NCBI GenBank assembly: GCA_046328125.1 | Contig: JAXLXF010000023.1 | Coordinates: forward strand, 57,395 to 121,394 | Source: JADZEM01 sp046328125 | Lineage (GTDB): Bacteria; Chloroflexota; UBA6077; JACCZL01 | Length of the DNA: 64,000 bases | Direction of reading: 5' to 3' | Part shown: positions 59,645 through 64,000 of the stretch, one piece after another | How positions within the stretch are numbered: the stretch's first letter is position 1 | Layout: each line of letters starts with the position of its first letter | The notes under the pieces: model-generated | Told to the model about the DNA's origin: nothing | Database searches by the model: none | Seen by the model: only the letters and a program-made list of their open reading frames with translations | Translations under genes and position numbers: made by a program

Positions 59645-62146
59645 TCACCCGGGTGTCGGTGTGGTGCCCGGCGTGGCGATTTCGTCCTCGTTGTCATCGG
59701 TGCCTGGTGTGGTGTTGGGGAGCGGCGTCGGGCGGGCGCTCGACCCGTTGACCGTGACGCTGTTGCTCGGCCCGACTGTCGGGCGAGCAGCAGAGGGCGC
59801 GGCTTGCGTCGGCGCGGTGTTCACCGTCTGACCCGGCTGGCTCGCCGGCTGGCTCGCCGAAGGGCTGGTCGGCTGCGCGGCCGTCCGGGCTGTGGGCTGA
59901 CTCGCCGGCTGCGCGGCTGGCTGGGCGTTCGGCGCACTGGTCGCCGCGCCGGCGGCACCGCCGTTTGGCCCGGCTGCCCCGCCGTTGTTCGGGGTGGTGG
60001 TCGCACCGTTGTTCGGGGCGGCAATCGCGCGCTGGGCAGGGGCAACTGACGGGGCGGTCGTGCCGCGCGCTGCTGGCGCCGCGGCAGGGGCGCTGGTCGC
60101 CTGACCCGCCGAGGCGCCGTTCGGGCCGGTCGCACCGTTCGTGCCGGCCGTCGGGGCGCCGGCGGTGCCGGTGCCCGTCCCCGTGCTCGATCCATTGCCA
60201 GAACCAGAGACTGCTGGCGTCTCGTCGCGGGTGGCGGCCGGCTTCGCGGCCGGACCAGTGGTCGGACCGGCGCCCGTCGCGCCGGCTGCCGCGTTGCCGC
60301 TTGTGCCGGCCGCGCCCGACGGGCCGGTGTCGCCTCCAGAGACAGCCGCGCCCCCAGCCCCACCGCCACCGCCACCGCCACCGCCACCGGCTGCCGACGT
60401 TGCCCCGGGCAGCGCGCCGTCCACCGGCCCGCTCCCGATGTTGGCGTTCACCACCGGGCTACCGGCCGGGTGGGCCGGCGAGCCGTCCTCCGCGCCGTCC
60501 TGGGGCTCCGCCACCGACGACCCCGGCTCGGCCGGCGCGTCGAACAGGTCGGCCAGCGCCCCGCGCGAGAACGGCGTCAGCGAGGCCCAGACAGCGCCGG
60601 CCAGCGAGCGTGGCGCCGCCCGGCCCTCACGGACCAATGCGCTCGCGGCGTTCACCGGGAGCCAGAACGCCAGCATCAACACCAGCGCCAGCGCCGCTCC
60701 GACGCTCCCCACCAGCCGCCGTCGTGGCGAGACTCGCATCCAGGCCAGCAGCGCGCTCACAGCCTGCCACGCCCCGACGATCCCCGCCACCGCCAGGGAG
60801 AAGCTCATCACGCCGAGCAGCCCCAGCTTGAACGCCGACCCGACGAACCCCAGCGCGTCGCGCTCGCCGACCGCCTCGATCATCCCGCCCAGGTACGCCC
60901 GTAGCGCCGCCAGCGTCGTCGCGAGCAGTGGCGGGGTCACCCAGAGCAGCGCCAGCCCCACGTAGAGCAGCAGCAGCCCCGAGGCCAGCAGGTACACCAT
61001 GATGGTCAGCCGGCCCCACGGCTTGAGCGGCGGTAGCTCGCGCGGCATGGACGAGGGCAGGTACCGCGAGATCGCCTGCTCGGCGTACGCCAGCGGCTCC
61101 GAGACCAGCAACAGGTCGGCCAGCAGCCGGTCCGCCCCGGCCCGCCCGAACGGCAGCAGCTTCCAGAGGACGTGCAGCGTCAGCAGCGCCACTGTCAGGA
61201 AGAGGAATTCGGCGCCCAAGGCCCGCCCGAGCAGGCACAGCAGCAGGCAGAGCACCAGCCCGAGATACGCGCCGCCCAGGTTCACCATCAGCCGCGCCCA
61301 GCGCGAGAACCCGTAGTCGTTGTCGGCGTCCAGCTCCCAGGACGGCAGCGGCAGCCTCGGCGCGATCCGCAGCCGCTCCAGGCTCGCGCCGGCGCTGTAG
61401 AGCGCCGCCATCGGGCCGACGACGTCCGTCACGACGGCCAGCCCGGCCAGGAGCAAGACGAATGGCAGGACCACGGGCACGGCAAGCGCCTGCACGACGC
61501 TCGCGGCCAGCCCGTGGATGGCGTACAGCCAGATTAGCGCCGCCACCGAGATCGCCGTCAGCGCCAGGAAGATCGGCGGCCAGAACAGCCACATCGCGAC
61601 GCTGGCAATCGCCTCCAGGCGCTGTGGCCCGACCACGACCTCGCGCGGTCTTTGCCCCCTGGGAGCGCGGCCATCCTGGCCGCTTCGTCTGGTGTCCAGC
61701 CCGGCAACTACGGGATAGCTGCGGGGATGGGGAGACGAAGCGGCGAAGATCGCCGCGCTCCCAGGGAGCGTCCCCTCGTTCTCCAGACCATCGTCACGGT
61801 CTTCCTGCTCGGCGTGCGCCACGCCGTTCGGCCCGAGCACCACCCCGCGCGGGATCAAGACCGTATGGATCAGCGCTTCGACGTCCTGGGTGCTGACCGA
61901 CCGCCGCAGCACCACCGAGACGGCGGTTGCGATCTCGTCGACGGTCTGCTCGCCGTCTGCCTGCTCGGCGACGCGGTACGCCAGCTCGCCCATCTGGACG
62001 TAGCCGACTTTTGCCCGCTCGACGGCCCAGGGCGGGTTTTCGAGGGCGCTCTCCGCGAGCTGCCCGACCAGCCAAGTGCCTGGCGCCAGCACCGGCCGGT
62101 CAGGCGTCTCCGACGTGGTGCTGGCACTCGTACTGACCGGCGGCAC
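59645..62146 (-). CDS. PqqD-like / degenerate M50-type multipass membrane protein with long low-complexity tail
   Basis: 833 residues. N terminus (about 35-105) looks like a PqqD-type winged helix (VGYVQMGELAYRVAEQADGE, TVDEIATAV). Residues about 120-170 are encoded by a family F repeat. Then about ten hydrophobic helices. The region AALYSAGASLERLRIAPRLP with ARLMVNLGGAYLGL sits where M50 peptidases of the YydH type have HExxH and the following loop, but HExxH is absent, so it is probably not a protease. The C-terminal 270 residues are Gly/Ala/Pro/Thr/Ser/Asn-rich, including a run of 11 Gly. Start GTG at 62146 with AGGAGG upstream, close behind the ABC permease. Confidence 0.62.
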   Translation of the reverse strand: MPPVSTSASTTSETPDRPVLAPGTWLVGQLAESALENPPWAVERAKVGYVQMGELAYRVAEQADGEQTVDEIATAVSVVLRRSVSTQDVEALIHTVLIPRGVVLGPNGVAHAEQEDRDDGLENEGTLPGSAAIFAASSPHPRSYPVVAGLDTRRSGQDGRAPRGQRPREVVVGPQRLEAIASVAMWLFWPPIFLALTAISVAALIWLYAIHGLAASVVQALAVPVVLPFVLLLAGLAVVTDVVGPMAALYSAGASLERLRIAPRLPLPSWELDADNDYGFSRWARLMVNLGGAYLGLVLCLLLCLLGRALGAEFLFLTVALLTLHVLWKLLPFGRAGADRLLADLLLVSEPLAYAEQAISRYLPSSMPRELPPLKPWGRLTIMVYLLASGLLLLYVGLALLWVTPPLLATTLAALRAYLGGMIEAVGERDALGFVGSAFKLGLLGVMSFSLAVAGIVGAWQAVSALLAWMRVSPRRRLVGSVGAALALVLMLAFWLPVNAASALVREGRAAPRSLAGAVWASLTPFSRGALADLFDAPAEPGSSVAEPQDGAEDGSPAHPAGSPVVNANIGSGPVDGALPGATSAAGGGGGGGGGGAGGAAVSGGDTGPSGAAGTSGNAAAGATGAGPTTGPAAKPAATRDETPAVSGSGNGSSTGTGTGTAGAPTAGTNGATGPNGASAGQATSAPAAAPAARGTTAPSVAPAQRAIAAPNNGATTTPNNGGAAGPNGGAAGAATSAPNAQPAAQPASQPTARTAAQPTSPSASQPASQPGQTVNTAPTQAAPSAARPTVGPSNSVTVNGSSARPTPLPNTTPGTDDNEDEIATPGTTPTPG
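61657..61766. repeat. Family F REP-like palindrome inside the M50-like gene
   Basis: Arms 61657-61690 (starting CCCTGGGAGCGCGGCCATCC) and 61733-61766 are complementary with three mismatches over a 42-base centre. The core GAGCGCGGCCATCCTGGCCG is shared with the IS1182 target site. Translated in frame on the minus strand. Confidence 0.8.
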
Positions 62147-62155
62147 GCCCGCCTC

Positions 62156-63507
62156 CTACTGGTATCGCAGCGCCTCGATCGGGTCGAGTCGGGACGCCTT
62201 GCGAGCAGGGTAGATGCCGAAGAAGATGCCGACCGCGGCCGAGAACCCGAACGCGAGGCCGATCGACCAGACCGGCACCGAGATCGCCCAGCCGGCGATG
62301 TAGTTCGCGCCGTACGCCACGCCGATCCCGATCACGATCCCGATCACGCCGCCGAGCATCGACAGCACGATCGCCTCGGTCAGGAACTGGGCCAGGATGT
62401 CAGAGCCTCTTGCGCCAATCGCCATCCGGATGCCGATCTCGCGGGTCCGCTCCGTCACCGAGACGAGCATGATGTTCATGATCCCGATGCCGCCGACGAC
62501 CAGCGAGACTGCCGCCACGCCGCCCAGCAGGTAGGTCATCGTCTGTGAGACGCTGGTCACCGTTTCCACCAGGCTGTTGTTGTTGCGGATGTTGAAGTCG
62601 TTCGCCGTGCTGCCGGTCAGGCGGTGCCGCGAGCGCAGCAGCGCCGTAACGTCGTTGGTGACCTGGGTCATCACCTCGGCGTCCTCGGCCTGGATGGTGA
62701 TCTGGTTCAGGGAGCTGGCCCCGAACAGGCGCACGCGCGCCATGTTGAACGGCACGAACACCACGTCGTCCTGGTCGCCGCCGAAGCCGCTGCCCTTGGG
62801 GGCCAGCACGCCGACGACGACGGTCGGGATGTTTCTGACCAGGATGTACTGGCCGACCGCTGCTTCGGGCCGGGTGAACAGGCTGGCTGCCACCGTCTGA
62901 CCGAGCACGCAGACGTTTTTGGCGCCGGCATCGTCAGCGTCGGTGAAGAAGCCGCCGCTGGCAACTTCCCAGTTCTGGATCTGCTGGTAGTTCGCCCGCA
63001 CGCCCTGGACGCGGGTCTGCCAGTTCTGGTTGCCGGCGATGATCTGCGAGTTGCCCTGGACGACCGGGCTGACCGCCGCCACACCCGGCACGTCTTCGAT
63101 GGCGTCCGCGTCCGGCAGCTTCAGCGAGCTGGCGGTGCCGGCCCCGGACGAGATGCCGCCGGAGCGGAAGCTGGCCGGCGAGAGGTTGAGGACGTTCGTG
63201 CCGAGTCCGGCTAGCCTGGACTGGACCTGCGCTGACGAGCCCTGGCCCAGCGCCACGATCGCGATGACCGCCGCCACGCCGATCACGATGCCGAGCGTAG
63301 TCAGGACGGCGCGGCCCTTGTTCGCCTGGAGCGCCTCGATGGCGGACGGGATGCTCTGGGTCAACCGCAGCCCGCCACTTCGGCGGCGAGTCGGGCGCCG
63401 AGCCAACGTGCCGGCAGTGCCGCGCCCGGTCGGCGCTTCGGAGGCGAGAGTCGGTTGGGGCGCGGTCGGCGCGGTGATGCCTGGGTTGCCTGGGGGGATC
63501 GCGACGC

Positions 63508-63511
<4 letters not shown>
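62156..63511 (-). CDS. MacB-like ABC transporter permease (FtsX family)
   Basis: 451 residues. After a low-complexity N terminus: first helix region ALQANKGRAVLTTLGIVIGV with AIVALGQGSSAQVQSRLAGL, a large periplasmic MacB_PCD domain, then three C-terminal helices around VVGGIGIMNIMLVSVTERTR, EIGIRMAIGARGSDILAQFL and GIYPARKASRLDPIEALRYQ, all canonical. Start GTG at 63511 overlaps the ATPase stop (GTGA) with GGAGG upstream; 21 extra bases upstream are also in frame. It exports peptides or lipoprotein-like substrates or transmits force, as MacB does. The next gene starts ten bases after the stop. Confidence 0.92.

Positions 63512-64000
<489 letters not shown>

Overview
GC-rich bacterial DNA with about 52 intact protein-coding genes, several broken genes and an unusually dense set of short palindromic repeats. 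Gene content suggests a flagellated member of the Chloroflexota (Thermomicrobia or SAR202-like): Tat-dependent lipoprotein substrate-binding proteins, enolase-superfamily and Gfo/Idh/MocA catabolic enzymes, split sulfopyruvate-decarboxylase-like enzymes, a CaiB/BaiF protein and a Thermotoga/Bacillus-style chemotaxis set (CheC, CheX, CheD). This placement is an inference; there is no rRNA or other phylogenetic marker in the window. No tRNA, rRNA or CRISPR array was recognised.

Layout. 1-3.4 kb: the start of moeA, leaving leftwards, then a NarL-type histidine kinase/response regulator pair. 3.5-12 kb: metabolic genes (gamma-glutamyltransferase, oxidoreductase, split TPP enzyme, M20 peptidase, a frameshifted NHL propeller gene, a thioredoxin-like and a SelW-like protein). 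12-18.3 kb: a cyclase-STAND-TPR protein, a two-gene chromate transporter, and a MarR regulator with an MFS pump. 18.6-29.2 kb: an accessory stretch with an IS110 and an IS1182-type element, both broken by single-base frameshifts, a secreted clan-A glycosidase-like protein, a second split TPP enzyme, a PAS/receptor-like protein, an enolase mini-remnant, a glycolipid glycosyltransferase and a phosphotransferase. 29.2-37.3 kb (minus): a catabolic operon of LacI regulator, two peptide/sugar-type ABC permeases, two paralogous binding proteins and an enolase-superfamily dehydratase. 37.4-38.4 kb: a REP-associated tyrosine transposase between long inverted repeats. 38.4-43.3 kb (minus): flbD-motA-motB-fliL-fliM-fliN-fliO. 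44-50.9 kb (plus): cheW-cheY-cheX-cheA-cheC-cheD-cheB-cheR, tightly overlapped. 51-59.6 kb: small genes, an AlkD-like glycosylase, a CaiB/BaiF protein, a transmembrane class III cyclase with a lectin-like outer domain, and two tandem Gfo/Idh oxidoreductases. 59.6-64 kb (minus): a MacB-like ABC ATPase (cut by the window edge), its permease, and a PqqD/M50-like membrane protein that looks catalytically dead.

The most distinctive signal is non-coding. At least six repeat families occur: (A) heptamer tandem repeats that start at, or contribute, the stop codons of many genes and can fold into perfect hairpins; (B) a MITE-like element of about 120 bp with 15-bp terminal inverted repeats; (C) a C/G-rich palindrome that lies inside the N-terminal coding regions of fliO and cheB; (D) hairpins with 12-28-bp stems; (E) a 110-bp element with 27-bp arms; (F) a REP-like palindrome flanking the RAYT gene, hit by the IS1182 element, and also present in frame inside the M50-like gene. 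Several of these repeats are translated or set the ends of genes, so they have helped shape the proteins encoded here.
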